64,000 bases of DNA from an uncultured Pseudomonadota bacterium (GTDB lineage Bacteria > Pseudomonadota > Gammaproteobacteria > Burkholderiales > Rhodocyclaceae): positions 29,653-93,652 of the forward strand of contig CAJBDJ010000035.1 of NCBI GenBank assembly GCA_903951825.1, read 5' to 3'. A program made the position numbers and the translations under genes. Positions 46,169 to 56,300 of the stretch are shown here, one piece after another (position 1 is the stretch's first letter; every line of letters begins with the position of its first letter). The notes beneath the pieces are model-generated. The model searched no databases. It was not told where the DNA came from and was given only the letters and a program-made list of their open reading frames with translations.

Positions 46169-47066
46169 CCGGGCGCGCCGCAATGGCGGCGAAGTTCCAG
46201 TTCTCAAAAGCCCAGACCCAGACTTCGGCAATTGGCGCCCGGCTCAGATCAAGAGGTGCCGGCTGGCCGAGAAAACGCAGTGCAGCGACCAGCGAAGCCG
46301 CAGCATCTGCTGCTTCAAGCGGCGGCGCCAGGTTTTGTTTGGAGAGTTTCTCGCCGCCGGCGTTGCAAGCCAGCGGCAAATGCGCATAACTCGGTACGGG
46401 GACGCCAAGACAGCGCTGCAAGTAGATTTGCCGGGGCGTCGAAGCGAGCAGGTCGGCGCCGCGCACGACATGGGAAATCCCCTGAAAAAAGTCATCGACC
46501 GTCACCGCCAGCTGGTAGGCGAAGCAGCCATCGGCGCGCAGCAAAACAAAGTCACCGCACTCCCGTTCGAGGTGCTGGCTGAGCGTCCCCTGCAGGCGAT
46601 CCTCAAAAACCGTTTCGCCGGCGCCAACGCGCAGCCGCCAGGCACGGGCAGAGCGCCCGGCGGCGAGGCCCGAGCGGCACGTACCGGGATAAACCAGGCC
46701 ACCATCGAGCGCCGGGTTAGCGCTGCTGTCGGCGATTTCCTTGCGCGAGCAAGCGCAGCCATAAGCCAGCCCGGCGTTTTTCAATTGTTCGAGGGCTTGC
46801 GCATAGGCTTCGTGGCGCGTGCTTTGCCAGAGAACCTCGCCCGTCCATTCAAAACCGAAGGCATCGAGGGTGGACAAAATATGTTCGCCAGCGCCGGCCA
46901 CGTTGCGCGTGGTGTCGACGTCTTCCATGCGCACCAGCCAACTGCCGGCATGGGCGCGGGCATCGAGATAGCTGGCGGTTGCCGCGATCAGTGAACCAAA
47001 GTGCAGGGGGCCGCTCGGCGTCGGGGCGAAGCGCCCGCGATAGGCGGACAGCGCAGGCGCCGACAC
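46152..47066 (-). CDS. gluQ: Glutamyl-Q tRNA(Asp) synthetase GluQ
   Basis: The 304-residue enzyme attaches glutamate to queuosine in tRNA(Asp). It resembles the catalytic half of glutamyl-tRNA synthetase without an anticodon-binding domain: GRFAPTPSGPLHFGSL (HIGH-like HFGS), RMEDVDTTR, zinc-site cysteines CACSRKE, and KLSKQN in place of KMSKS. Length is typical (about 300). No dksA is adjacent, unlike in gammaproteobacteria. Confidence 0.93.
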   Translation of the reverse strand: MSAPALSAYRGRFAPTPSGPLHFGSLIAATASYLDARAHAGSWLVRMEDVDTTRNVAGAGEHILSTLDAFGFEWTGEVLWQSTRHEAYAQALEQLKNAGLAYGCACSRKEIADSSANPALDGGLVYPGTCRSGLAAGRSARAWRLRVGAGETVFEDRLQGTLSQHLERECGDFVLLRADGCFAYQLAVTVDDFFQGISHVVRGADLLASTPRQIYLQRCLGVPVPSYAHLPLACNAGGEKLSKQNLAPPLEAADAAASLVAALRFLGQPAPLDLSRAPIAEVWVWAFENWNFAAIAARPATASA

Positions 47067-47079
47067 GGCCAGGCGGGAA

Positions 47080-47643
47080 TTACTCTTCGCGCTCGTAGAC
47101 GACGTCAGCCCGGCGATTTTCAGACCAGGAATCTTCGTCGTGACCGGTCAGCTTCGGCTTCGATTCGCCGAGTGACTTGACCAGCACCCGCTTCTCGGGT
47201 GCCCCGTGACCGATCAGGCCGAGACGGACGCTTTCGGCGCGCTTCAATGCCAGCCGGTTGTTGTAGCCACTGCTGCCGCGTTCGTCGGCATGACCTTCGA
47301 TGCGCACGCGGGCTTGCGGATTGTTCGCCAGATAGCGGGCATGGGCTTGCAGCGCCGGATCGTAATCCGCCTTGAGGTTGCTGGCGTTGAAATCAAAATA
47401 GACGCTGCGCTGCGTGCGCAAGCCGGTTTCATCGAGCCGCATGGGCGTTTCGCTGGTGATCTGGTTGCTCGCCACCCGGCTGGCCGCCTGCAATTCAGGC
47501 GGTGCCGGCTGGCCGAGTAGCGCCGGGTGCACCTTGAGCTGGCCGGACTGGTCAATATTCTTGTTGGCGATGACGTCCTTTTGCGTCGCACAAGCGGCGA
47601 GCAAGGAAGAGAGTAGAAGAGTGGCTATCAGGGGGGCGCGCAT
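47080..47643 (-). CDS. OmpA-family lipoprotein (Pal-like)
   Basis: The 187-residue product has a lipoprotein signal (LLLSSLLAAC) and a C-terminal OmpA-like peptidoglycan-binding domain: YFDFNASNLKADY, then RIEGHADERGSSGYNNRLALKRAESVRLGL. The Asp and Arg that hold diaminopimelate are present. It is not next to tolB, so it is more likely a Pal-like paralogue than Pal itself. The ATG at 47643 begins the signal peptide. It ends 13 bases before gluQ. Confidence 0.88.
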   Translation of the reverse strand: MRAPLIATLLLSSLLAACATQKDVIANKNIDQSGQLKVHPALLGQPAPPELQAASRVASNQITSETPMRLDETGLRTQRSVYFDFNASNLKADYDPALQAHARYLANNPQARVRIEGHADERGSSGYNNRLALKRAESVRLGLIGHGAPEKRVLVKSLGESKPKLTGHDEDSWSENRRADVVYEREE

Positions 47644-47820
47644 CGTCGTTTCGGCAACAAAAATAATTGCGCATGATAGCTTTTCGCCGGACGAACGAAC
47701 AGACCCGGCAGCGCAGGCATTTTTTGATGCAGGGCAACAATCTGTTACCAAAGGCTACGAAAGCACGACAGACTTGTTTGGTGCGAGCGAATACATTGAG
47801 TTCATGCACTGAACCCCTCC

Positions 47821-47874
47821 TCTCGAAACCCCCCTTTCGAGAACTTCACCCCGCCACCCGGCGGGGTTTTTTTT
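47821..47874 (+). terminator. Double hairpin with T-run between divergent genes
   Basis: A perfect hairpin TCTCGAAA-CCCCCC-TTTCGAGA (47821-47842) is followed by CCCCGCC-ACCC-GGCGGGG (47849-47866) and eight T. The second is a strong rightward terminator, yet no clear plus-strand gene lies just upstream; both neighbours diverge from here. It may end a small RNA. Confidence 0.75.
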
Positions 47875-47940
47875 GCCCTCGTTTTTTTCTTACTCGATAT
47901 AATCAAGACCTTATTTTTAGCGTATCGAGGGTGTGTCAGT

Positions 47941-48390
47941 ATGGCCGAGCAAAATTCATCCGGTAAAACCATGTGGTTGGTCATCATCGTTGCGATTGTC
48001 TTGATTGCAATCATTTATCCGCTGACTGATCGCAAGTACCGATCGGCCGCTGATGCCAGTGTCGCCGGAAGTGATGCCGCCGATCTGCGTATCCAGCCGG
48101 TCGCCAGGATTGAACTGGTCAAGGCGGCGCCTGCCGTCGCGGCGGGGCCGAAAGATGGTGCGACGATCTATGGCAGTGTGTGCGGCGCCTGCCATAACTC
48201 CGGCGTTGCCGGCGCCCCCAAGATCGACGACAAGGGCGCTTGGGCGCCGCGTTTGGCGACGGGTAAGGAAGCGCTGTATAAGAGCGCCATCGGCGGTAAA
48301 AACGCGATGCCGCCGAAGGGGGGAGCCAGCGACCTTTCCGATGTCGAAATCAAGGGCGCTGTTGATTACGTGATGAGCAAGGTCAAGTAA
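47941..48390 (+). CDS. Membrane-anchored cytochrome c5-type protein
   Basis: A 149-residue protein with an N-terminal membrane helix (about 11-27, MWLVIIVAIVLIAIIYPL) and one heme c domain, CGACH near residue 81. The axial Met is in KNAMPPKGG. The GVAGAPKIDDKGAWAPR loop is typical of the c5 family. It would carry electrons on the periplasmic face of the membrane. It has its own terminator. Confidence 0.9.
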   Translation: MAEQNSSGKTMWLVIIVAIVLIAIIYPLTDRKYRSAADASVAGSDAADLRIQPVARIELVKAAPAVAAGPKDGATIYGSVCGACHNSGVAGAPKIDDKGAWAPRLATGKEALYKSAIGGKNAMPPKGGASDLSDVEIKGAVDYVMSKVK

Positions 48391-48410
48391 GCGATTTTGT
48401 GCGCGGATCA

Positions 48411-48434
48411 GGGAGGCTGCGGCCTCCCTTTTTT
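48411..48434 (+). terminator. Rho-independent terminator of the cytochrome c5 gene
   Basis: GGGAGGC-TGCG-GCCTCCC followed by six T, 20 bases after the stop codon. Confidence 0.92.
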
Positions 48435-48442
48435 GTGCGCGT

Positions 48443-48467
48443 AAAAAAGGGCGCCTTGCGGGCGCCC
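48443..48467 (-). terminator. Rho-independent terminator of the Ala/Lys-rich gene
   Basis: On the minus strand GGGCGCC-CGCAA-GGCGCCC is followed by six T. It lies 45 bases after the stop of the small secreted protein gene at 48513. Confidence 0.85.
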
Positions 48468-48512
48468 CGGTCTGTCGGGTTATTGGCGGGCGAGCACCGA
48501 CCGCCGCGAAAC

Positions 48513-48773
48513 CTATTTCTTGCTCACTTCAGCCGTCTTGCCGGCTTCTGCTTTGACGGGTTCTGCCTTGGCGCTTGCCGGCTCCGCTGCAGTTTTGGCT
48601 TTGTTGGCGGCTTTGGCCTCCGGGGCTTTGACTTCTGCCTTCGGCGCTTCGCTCTTGACGGCGGCGGCAACCGGTGCGGCGGCGGGTTTGGCTTCAACGG
48701 CCGGCTTGACGTCGGCGGCGTGGGCGAAGCCGAAGGCGGTGGCCAAAGCGAGGGTGGCGAGCTTCTTGATCAT
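48513..48773 (-). CDS. Small Ala/Lys/Glu-rich secreted protein
   Basis: The 86-residue product has a signal peptide (MIKKLATLALATAFGFAHA) and a mature part almost wholly Ala, Lys, Glu, Pro and Val with repeated KAEA/KPAA-like units, so it is probably disordered or helical in the periplasm. An AAGGAG ribosome site lies 6 bases before the ATG. A clear terminator follows. No family recognised; similar low-complexity periplasmic proteins are common in betaproteobacteria. Confidence 0.7.
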   Translation of the reverse strand: MIKKLATLALATAFGFAHAADVKPAVEAKPAAAPVAAAVKSEAPKAEVKAPEAKAANKAKTAAEPASAKAEPVKAEAGKTAEVSKK

Positions 48774-48912
48774 GGTCAATCTCCTTGAGTGGTTTTTTCG
48801 GTGGTTTGTCCGGCAGTGCAAAAGTGCGCTGCCTTGTGCCGAATAACGCGGCTCGCCGCTGCCCGGATGTCATCAAGAAAGTAACCCGTCGTAACTTGTG
48901 GTGACCCAGTGG

Positions 48913-50904
48913 TTAAGGTTTGTTTCCGGCGAGCAGCGCCTTGAGCGCGTCGAAACGTGCACTGGCGGTCGCCTTGTCCGGCTCGACGGCCAGTTTGCCG
49001 CCGGAGAAACGCAGGTCGTCCTTGCCCATTTCGGTGATGAAGCGGGAGGCTTCGGCCGGGACGAATTCACGTGCCTGCTTGCGCCGCTCACAATACGAGA
49101 GGTGCAGCGAATGTTGGGCGCGGGTGATGCCGACGTACATCAGGCGGCGCTCTTCTTCGAGCTTTCCGGGGGTGAGCGATTCACGGTGCGGCAGAATCCC
49201 TTCTTCGACACCGACCAGAAACACATGGCGGTATTCCAGCCCCTTGGCGGCATGGAGTGTCGATAGCTGAACGGCGTCGACATCGCCGTCACCTTGCTTG
49301 TCGAGCATGTTGATCAGGGCAATGCTCTGGGTGATGTCGATCAGCGTCTTGTTGTCGGCTTCACCTTTGCTCTTGATCCATTCGCTGAATTCGCAGACGT
49401 TGGCCCAGCGAGCTTGCGCGGTGCGTTCTTCTTCCTGGTCGTAAAGATGGGTTTCGTAGTCAATGGCCTTGAGCAGGTCGGGCAAGACGTGCTGTGCCGG
49501 TTCGTTGGCGGCGCGCGACTGGAGGCGCTTGATGTAGCCGCAAAACTCAAGCAAAGGCTCAAGCTGGCGTGCCTGGACGCGATGCGCGAAGCCTTCTTCA
49601 AAGGCGGCGTGAAAGAGCGACACATGGCGCGTGCCAGCGTAACCGCCTAGCACTTGCAGGGTCGCCGCGCCGATCCCGCGCTTGGGCGTCGTTGCCGCAC
49701 GAATAAAGGCCGGGTCGTCGTCCGGGTTGGCGAGTAGACGCAAATAAGCGGTGATGTCCTTGATCTCCGCCTTGTCGAAGAAGGACTGGCCGCCGGAGAG
49801 CAAATAGGGAATCTTGTGGTTGCGCAACTGGGTTTCGAGAAGGCGTGCCAGATGGTTCGAGCGGTAGAGAATCGCGTAATCGCCGAATTTGCCGCGGCGC
49901 TCGAAGCGGTGCGCGAGCAGGCGCATGACCACGCTTTCGGCCTCGGCCTCGTTGTCTTTGCAGGCGGTGACGGTGATCGGGTCGCCGTGCCCGAGTTCCG
50001 ACCAGAGTTTTTTGTCGAACAGTTTTTCGTTGTGGGCGATGACGTTGTTGGCGGCTTTGAGGATTCTCGCGGTCGACCGGTAATTCTGCTCAAGCTTGAT
50101 CACCTTGAGCGCCGGGAATTCGCTCGGCAGCTTTTTCAGATTGTCGATATCGGCGCCGCGCCAGCCGTAAATCGCCTGATCGTCGTCGCCCACCGCTGTA
50201 AATTGGGCGCGCACGCCGGTGAGCAATTTGAGCAACTGGTACTGGCAGGCGTTGGTGTCCTGGTATTCGTCGACGAGCAGGTAGCGCAGGCGGTTCTGCC
50301 ATTTTTCGCATAGCTCGGGATGCTCGCTGAACAGTTTGACCGGCAGGCCGATCAGGTCGTCAAAATCCATTGCCTGATAGGCTTTGAGCGTTGCCTCGTA
50401 AGACAGGTAAGCCTCGGCGGCGAGTTGTTCGTGGTCGTTGGCGGCCAGTTGGCGGGCGGCGAGCGGGCTGACCAGGCGGTTTTTCCAGTTGGAAATGATG
50501 GCTTGCAGGCGGCGCAGCGTGCCTTTGTCGTTGGTTTTGGCGACATCGCCGATGATCCCGGCGCAATCGGCGGCGTCAAAAATCGAGAAACGCGGCTTGT
50601 AATCGAGCGCTTTGGCCTCTTCCCGCAGAATGCGGACGCCGAGCGAGTGGAAAGTGGAAATCTGCAGTTGATCCGCCGTTGCCCGCGACAAGAGCTTGCC
50701 GATGCGTTCCTGCATCTCCTTCGCCGCCTTGTTGGTGAAGGTAATCGCCGCCACGTTGCGCGGTTGGAAGCCGCAGTCCTGCACCAGATAGGCGATTTTT
50801 TGCGTGATTACCCGCGTTTTTCCCGAGCCGGCGCCGGCGAGCACCAGAAGGGGGCCGTCGAGATAATGGATCGCTTCGCGTTGCGGGGGATTGAGGCCGG
50901 ACAT
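48913..50904 (-). CDS. rep: ATP-dependent DNA helicase Rep
   Basis: Rep (663 residues) is a 3'-5' SF1A helicase that helps replication forks pass protein blocks. Motif I is AGAGSGKT, Ia ITFTNKAAKEM, II VDEYQDTN, III GDDDQAIYGWRGA, IV EQNYRSTARIL, V LSTLHAAKGLEY and VI MYVGITRAQHSLHLSYC. The length and the N-terminal MSGLNPPQREAIHYL favour Rep over UvrD (about 720). A monocistronic gene. Confidence 0.93.
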   Translation of the reverse strand: MSGLNPPQREAIHYLDGPLLVLAGAGSGKTRVITQKIAYLVQDCGFQPRNVAAITFTNKAAKEMQERIGKLLSRATADQLQISTFHSLGVRILREEAKALDYKPRFSIFDAADCAGIIGDVAKTNDKGTLRRLQAIISNWKNRLVSPLAARQLAANDHEQLAAEAYLSYEATLKAYQAMDFDDLIGLPVKLFSEHPELCEKWQNRLRYLLVDEYQDTNACQYQLLKLLTGVRAQFTAVGDDDQAIYGWRGADIDNLKKLPSEFPALKVIKLEQNYRSTARILKAANNVIAHNEKLFDKKLWSELGHGDPITVTACKDNEAEAESVVMRLLAHRFERRGKFGDYAILYRSNHLARLLETQLRNHKIPYLLSGGQSFFDKAEIKDITAYLRLLANPDDDPAFIRAATTPKRGIGAATLQVLGGYAGTRHVSLFHAAFEEGFAHRVQARQLEPLLEFCGYIKRLQSRAANEPAQHVLPDLLKAIDYETHLYDQEEERTAQARWANVCEFSEWIKSKGEADNKTLIDITQSIALINMLDKQGDGDVDAVQLSTLHAAKGLEYRHVFLVGVEEGILPHRESLTPGKLEEERRLMYVGITRAQHSLHLSYCERRKQAREFVPAEASRFITEMGKDDLRFSGGKLAVEPDKATASARFDALKALLAGNKP

Positions 50905-50974
50905 GGATTCTGCAAATGAACCGCGCGGGTGGCAGCGAGGCGGTCGGGAGACGGATTTTAGCGCGCCGGCGCCT

Positions 50975-51979
50975 TCAGGCGGCGGGCGCCCTGAGCAGTT
51001 GTGCGTCCTCGAAGAGCGAGGTGATCACCACTTCAACAATATCGCTGCTGTCGGGAAGGACGTAGAGCACCCCGGTCATCATCTCCTCGAAAATGCCGCG
51101 CAGGCTGCGCGCCCCGGCCTTGTACTCGATGGCCAGTTCGGCAATCTGCTCGAATACGGCGCCGGCGATGCTGAGCTTGATGCCGTCTTCACGGAGGATT
51201 TCGGCGAACTGCCGATAGATCGCGCTGCGCGGCTCGATCATGATGCGTACCAGCATCTCGCGGGTCAGATCCTGCAGGCGGGCGACGATCGGCAGGCGCC
51301 CGGCAAATTCGGGAATCAGGCCGAAGTCGCGCAGGTCGGTGGGTTTGACGCGGTTGTTGAGGCGCTCGATGATCTTCTCGTTCTGCTCGTCGGCGGTGCT
51401 GATAAAGCCGAAGGTGTGCGTCTTTTCGAGAATTTTGTCGAGGCCGACAAAGGCGCCGCCGCAAATGAACAGGATGTGCGTTGTGTCGATATGCGGCCCG
51501 CTTTTGAGACGCACCGGCGCGCCTTCCATGATCTTGAGCAGGGCGTGCTGGACGCTTTCGCCGCTGGCCGCCCGTGCCTGGCCGCTGATGCTGCGCAGCT
51601 TGTCGATTTCGTCGATAAAAATGATGCCGCGCTGCGCCCGCGCCAGATCGCCGCCGGCGCGTTCAAGGAGACGCTGGAGCATGGCCTCGATTTCTTCACT
51701 GACGTACTCGGTTTGCGCCAGCGAGGTGGCGTCGGCGGTGACGAAAGGTACATCGAGGATTTTTGCCAGCGTTTCGCAGAGCAGGGTTTTGCCGGTGCCG
51801 GTCGGGCCGATCAATAAAATATTGCTTTTCGTGACATCGACCGTGCCCCGCTCGGCCCACGCCATTTTGCGGAAATGCGTATAAATGGCGACGGCCAGTG
51901 TGCGCTTGGCGTCGTCCTGGCCGACGACATGCTGGCTGAGCTGGCGGACAATTTCGCTGGGTTTGATCGTAAGCGTCAT
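50975..51979 (-). CDS. ClpX-like AAA+ ATPase lacking zinc domain and with altered pore loops
   Basis: The 334-residue protein aligns with the ClpX ATPase domain: Walker A GPTGTGKT (58-65), Walker B IIFIDEID (119-126), sensor-1 ILFICGGAFVGLDK and sensor-2 GARSLRGI. It differs from ClpX in several places. There is no N-terminal zinc-binding domain, the pore-1 GYVG is EYVS (91-94), the RKH loop is shortened, and the ClpP-docking IGF is TFGF (189-192). The ATG at 51979 has AGGA upstream. It is 70 bases upstream of rep on the same strand. Likely an unfoldase or remodeller with altered partner; ClpP docking doubtful. Confidence 0.85.
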   Translation of the reverse strand: MTLTIKPSEIVRQLSQHVVGQDDAKRTLAVAIYTHFRKMAWAERGTVDVTKSNILLIGPTGTGKTLLCETLAKILDVPFVTADATSLAQTEYVSEEIEAMLQRLLERAGGDLARAQRGIIFIDEIDKLRSISGQARAASGESVQHALLKIMEGAPVRLKSGPHIDTTHILFICGGAFVGLDKILEKTHTFGFISTADEQNEKIIERLNNRVKPTDLRDFGLIPEFAGRLPIVARLQDLTREMLVRIMIEPRSAIYRQFAEILREDGIKLSIAGAVFEQIAELAIEYKAGARSLRGIFEEMMTGVLYVLPDSSDIVEVVITSLFEDAQLLRAPAA

Positions 51980-52075
51980 GCGGAACATCCTGCGCTGATG
52001 GAAGCCGCGATGCTATCGTCGATTGCCCTCAGCGTCGAGCCAAGTCATGACTGGCGGGCGTTTTGTCTGCCGTCG

Positions 52076-53191
52076 TCAGCGCGCCTCATTCGCCCGCTGG
52101 CGGTAGTGCAGGGGCGCGACGCCGGTCCATTCGACAAAGGCGCGGTAAAAGGCCGAAGGGTCGGCATAACCGAGATCGGCGGCAATTTTGGCGATGCTGT
52201 CGCTGCTCTTGGTCAGGCGGGCGAGCGCCAGGTCGCGGCGCAGGGCATCCTTGATCCCGCGAAAGCTCGCGCCTTCATCGGCAAGCCGGCGGTGAAGGCT
52301 GCGTGCCGAAAGGTTCAGGTGAACGGCAATCTGGTCGAGAGTCAGAGTGGTCGGCAAGGCGGCGCGCAGCAGGTCGCGGACGCGGAAGACCAGTGCGCGG
52401 TCGCGCCGGTAAAGCGTCGTGATCTTGCCCGGTGCGCCATCAAGAAAGGCGGCCAGCGCCGCCTCATCGCGGCGTACCGGCAGGTCGAGCAAATTGGCGT
52501 TGAAGCTGGCAACCAGCGTCCCGGTGCCGCCTGGCAAGGTGGCGGCAAAGCGCGAGTCGGCAGTGAAAATCAGCGCGTAATCGGCGAAGTGCGCGGGGCG
52601 CCGATACGGAAAAATCACGCTATCGAGGCCGATGCTGCGCCCGGCCAGCCAGCAGGCGAGGCCGTGCAGCAAGCGCAGCAGCCACTCGAAGGCAAAAATC
52701 CGCCCCGGATCGTTGGCGCCGTCAGCCGCCAAGGCCGGCGAGCAGACCCGCTTGCGCGTTTCGGTGATCACCAGTTCGGCGTGGCCATGCACGCGGCGGA
52801 CGCTGACCGCCAGATCGGGCAGGACGACCCGCAGAAAGCGTGCCGCACGGGTCAGCGCCTCGGCCAGGTGAGCGGCGCTCAAGCAGCCACGGCACATGAA
52901 TTCGAAGCTGCCGGTACGCAGCGGCTGCGAGAACAAACCAAAGCCTTCGTCATCGAGTTCGTCGGTCAGGCGGTTGTAAAGCGCGGCGTAATGCTCGACC
53001 GGAATGCGGCTGGCGGCGTCTGCAATGTCAATCCCGGTGGCCTTCAACAAGGCCGTCGGGTCGATGCCGCGACCGGCGATCCCGGCCAGCATCCCGGTGA
53101 CAAAGCCCATGGCGACGGTGGCTGAGGTCTTGTGGCGCTTGTTCGGGGAATCGCGGGGGATTTTCAGGCTCCTGTTCTCGTCTGGCCGCAA
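52076..53191 (-). CDS. AraC-family transcriptional regulator
   Basis: The 371-residue regulator has an N-terminal ligand domain of the arabinose-binding type seen in OruR/ArgR-like AraC proteins and a C-terminal double helix-turn-helix: TLDQIAVHLNLSARSLHRRLADEG and DSIAKIAADLGYADPSAFYRAFVEWTGVAPLHYR. It is divergent from icmF with 112 bases between, so it may control the acyl-CoA mutase. The start is uncertain; a shorter form from ATG at the conserved region is possible. Confidence 0.88.
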   Translation of the reverse strand: MRPDENRSLKIPRDSPNKRHKTSATVAMGFVTGMLAGIAGRGIDPTALLKATGIDIADAASRIPVEHYAALYNRLTDELDDEGFGLFSQPLRTGSFEFMCRGCLSAAHLAEALTRAARFLRVVLPDLAVSVRRVHGHAELVITETRKRVCSPALAADGANDPGRIFAFEWLLRLLHGLACWLAGRSIGLDSVIFPYRRPAHFADYALIFTADSRFAATLPGGTGTLVASFNANLLDLPVRRDEAALAAFLDGAPGKITTLYRRDRALVFRVRDLLRAALPTTLTLDQIAVHLNLSARSLHRRLADEGASFRGIKDALRRDLALARLTKSSDSIAKIAADLGYADPSAFYRAFVEWTGVAPLHYRQRANEAR

Positions 53192-53303
53192 GCGGCGATC
53201 ATCTTGGCAGAACTTGCATGATCGTCGTCATTCGCGACAATGGCAAGCGCTCTCCGGCGGCCTAAGATAAAGGCCATTCCCCGTTTTCGATGAGGCTGGC
53301 GTC

Positions 53304-56300
53304 ATGACCGATATTTCCGTTGCCCAGAAACTTTCCCCGTACAAGCCGAAAAACAAGGTGCGTTTCGTCACCGCCGCCTCCCTTTTCGACGGCCACGACG
53401 CCTCGATCAACATCATGCGCCGGATTTTGCAATCAACCGGCGCCGAGGTGATTCATCTCGGCCACAACCGCTCGGTGCAGGAGGTGGTCAACGCCGCCTT
53501 GCAGGAAGACGTGCAGGGCATCTGCATCACCTCTTACCAGGGCGGCCATGTCGAGTATTTCAAATACATGATTGACCTGCTCAAGGCCAATGGCGGCGCC
53601 AATATCAAGGTTTTCGGCGGCGGTGGCGGCGTCATCGTGCCGGCCGAAATCAGGGAGCTGCACGCCTACGGCGTGACCCGCATTTACGCGCCGGAGGACG
53701 GCGTGCGCATGGGCTTGCAGGGAATGATCAACGAGGTGGTCGAGAAATCCGACTTCGACCCGGCCGAGGAAGGGGTGGCCGGCGTCGAGCACGTTCTGGC
53801 CGCGCTGAAGGGGGGCGACAAGCGCTTGTTGGCACGCCTCATCACGCTGCTCGAAAACGGCGCGGCGGGGCAACTCGGCGCCGCGCTGCGCAGTGCGGCG
53901 GCGGCGCTGCCAACGCCGGTACTCGGGATTACCGGTACCGGCGGCGCCGGCAAATCCTCGTTGACCGACGAACTGGTGCGCCGCTTCCGTCTTGATCAGG
54001 GCGATACGGTAAAAATCGCCCTGATTTCCATCGATCCCTCGCGCAAACGCACCGGCGGCGCCTTGCTCGGCGACCGCATCCGCATGAACGCCATCGAGCA
54101 TCCGAATATCTTCATGCGCTCGCTGGCCACACGCGATACCGGCAGCGAAATTTCCGTCGCCCTGCCTGAAGTCATCGCCGCCTGCAAACTGGCTGGGTTT
54201 GATCTGGTGATCGTCGAAACCTCCGGCATCGGCCAGGGCAACGCCGCCATCGTGCCGTTTGTCGATCTCTCGCTTTATGTCATGACGCCGGAGTTCGGCG
54301 CTGCCTCGCAACTTGAAAAAATCGACATGCTCGACTTCGCCGATTTTGTGGCGATCAACAAATTCGACCGCAAAGGCGCTGAAGACGCGCTGCGCGACGT
54401 GCGCAAGCAATACCAGCGCAACCGCGAGGCGTTCACGGTGGCGACCGAAGACATGCCGGTATTTGGCACGCAGGCTGCGCGCTTCAACGACGACGGCGTC
54501 ACTGCCCTTTATCAGGCGCTGCTGCCGGCGCTGGCCGCCAAGGGCTTGTCTCTGGCGGCCGGCAAGTTGCCGCGCGTCAGCGTCAGGCAATCGTCGAGCC
54601 AGCGCGCCATCGTCCCGCCGCAGCGCGTGCGTTATCTGGCCGAAATTGCCGAGGCCGTGCGCGGCTACCACGCGCATACCGATGAGCAGGTGTGGATCGC
54701 CCGCGAGCGACAGTCGCTGCGTATTGCGGCGGAGATTTTCAAGGCGGGCGGCAAGTCGACCGCCGAGTTCCCCGCACTCCTCGCCGCCAAAGACGCCGAA
54801 CAGGACATTCGCGCCAAAAAATTGCTCGATATGTGGCCGGACACCGTTCGCGCCTACGCGGGCGACGAGTACGTGGTCAAAATTCGCGACAAGGAAATTC
54901 GCACCCGGCTGACCAGCGAATCGCTGTCCGGCACCAAAATCCGCAAGGTGATCCTGCCTCGCTACGATGACGACGGCGAAATCCTGCGTTTTTTGATGCG
55001 CGAGAACGTCCCCGGCTCTTTTCCTTTCACGGCCGGCGTTTTTGCCTTCAAGCGCGAGGGCGAAGACCCGACGCGCATGTTCGCCGGCGAAGGCGACGCC
55101 TTCCGCACCAACCGCCGCTTCAAGCGGGTTTCCGAAGGGATGCCGGCGCATCGCCTGTCCACCGCCTTTGACTCGGTGACGCTGTACGGTTGCGACCCCG
55201 ATGAGCGCCCCGACATCTACGGCAAAATCGGCAATTCCGGCGTCTCGATTGCCACCCTCGATGACATGAAGGTGCTCTACGACGGCTTCGATCTCGTCTG
55301 CCCGACGACCTCGGTGTCGATGACGATCAACGGCCCGGCACCGATCATCCTCGCCTGCTATTTCAATACCGCCATCGACCAGCAAATCGCCAGGTTCGAG
55401 ACCGACAACGGCCGTCAGCCGACCGACGACGAAGCCGGAAAAATCCGCGAATGGGTTCTGAAAACCGTGCGCGGCACCGTCCAGGCCGACATTCTCAAAG
55501 AAGACCAGGGACAAAACACCTGCATCTTCTCGACCGAATTCGCCCTGAAAATGATGGGCGACATTCAGGAGTATTTCGTCCATCACCAGATACAAAACTT
55601 TTACTCGGTATCGATCTCCGGCTACCACATCGCCGAAGCCGGCGCCAACCCGATCAGCCAGCTCGCCTTCACGCTGTCCAACGGCTTTACCTATGTCGAA
55701 AGCTATCTGGCACGCGGCATGCACATCGACGACTTTGCGCCCAACCTGAGCTTTTTCTTCAGCAACGGCATGGACCCGGAATACTCGGTCATCGGCCGCG
55801 TCGCCCGCCGCATCTGGGCGCTGGCGATGAAGCACAAGTACGGCGCCAACGAACGCAGCCAGAAACTCAAGTACCACATCCAGACCAGTGGGCGCTCACT
55901 GCACGCCCAGGAGATGGATTTCAACGATATCCGCACCACGCTCCAGGCCTTGATCGCCATTTACGACAACTGCAACAGCCTGCATACCAACGCCTACGAC
56001 GAAGCGATCACGACGCCGACCGAAGAATCGGTACGCCGGGCAATGGCCATTCAGCTGATCATCAACCGCGAGTGGGGCGTCGCCAAAAACGAGAACCCGA
56101 ATCAAGGTGCCTTTGTCATCGACGAACTGACCGACCTCGTCGAAGAGGCCGTGCTCAAGGAATTCGAAGCCATCGCCAGCCGCGGCGGCGTCCTCGGCGC
56201 CATGGAAACCGGCTACCAGCGCGGCAAAATCCAGGAAGAGTCAATGCATTACGAACACATGAAGCACGACGGTTCCTACCCGATTATCGGCGTCAACACC

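Noticed and set aside
47667..47966. 99-codon plus-strand frame across the double hairpin
   Set aside because: It reads through two hairpins and a T-run and into the cytochrome c5 gene in the wrong frame; the composition is not protein-like.
53433..55877. 814-codon open frame on the minus strand opposite icmF
   Set aside because: It is a shadow of the GC-rich icmF gene, whose own frame shows all domains and motifs; the antisense frame has no recognisable domain.
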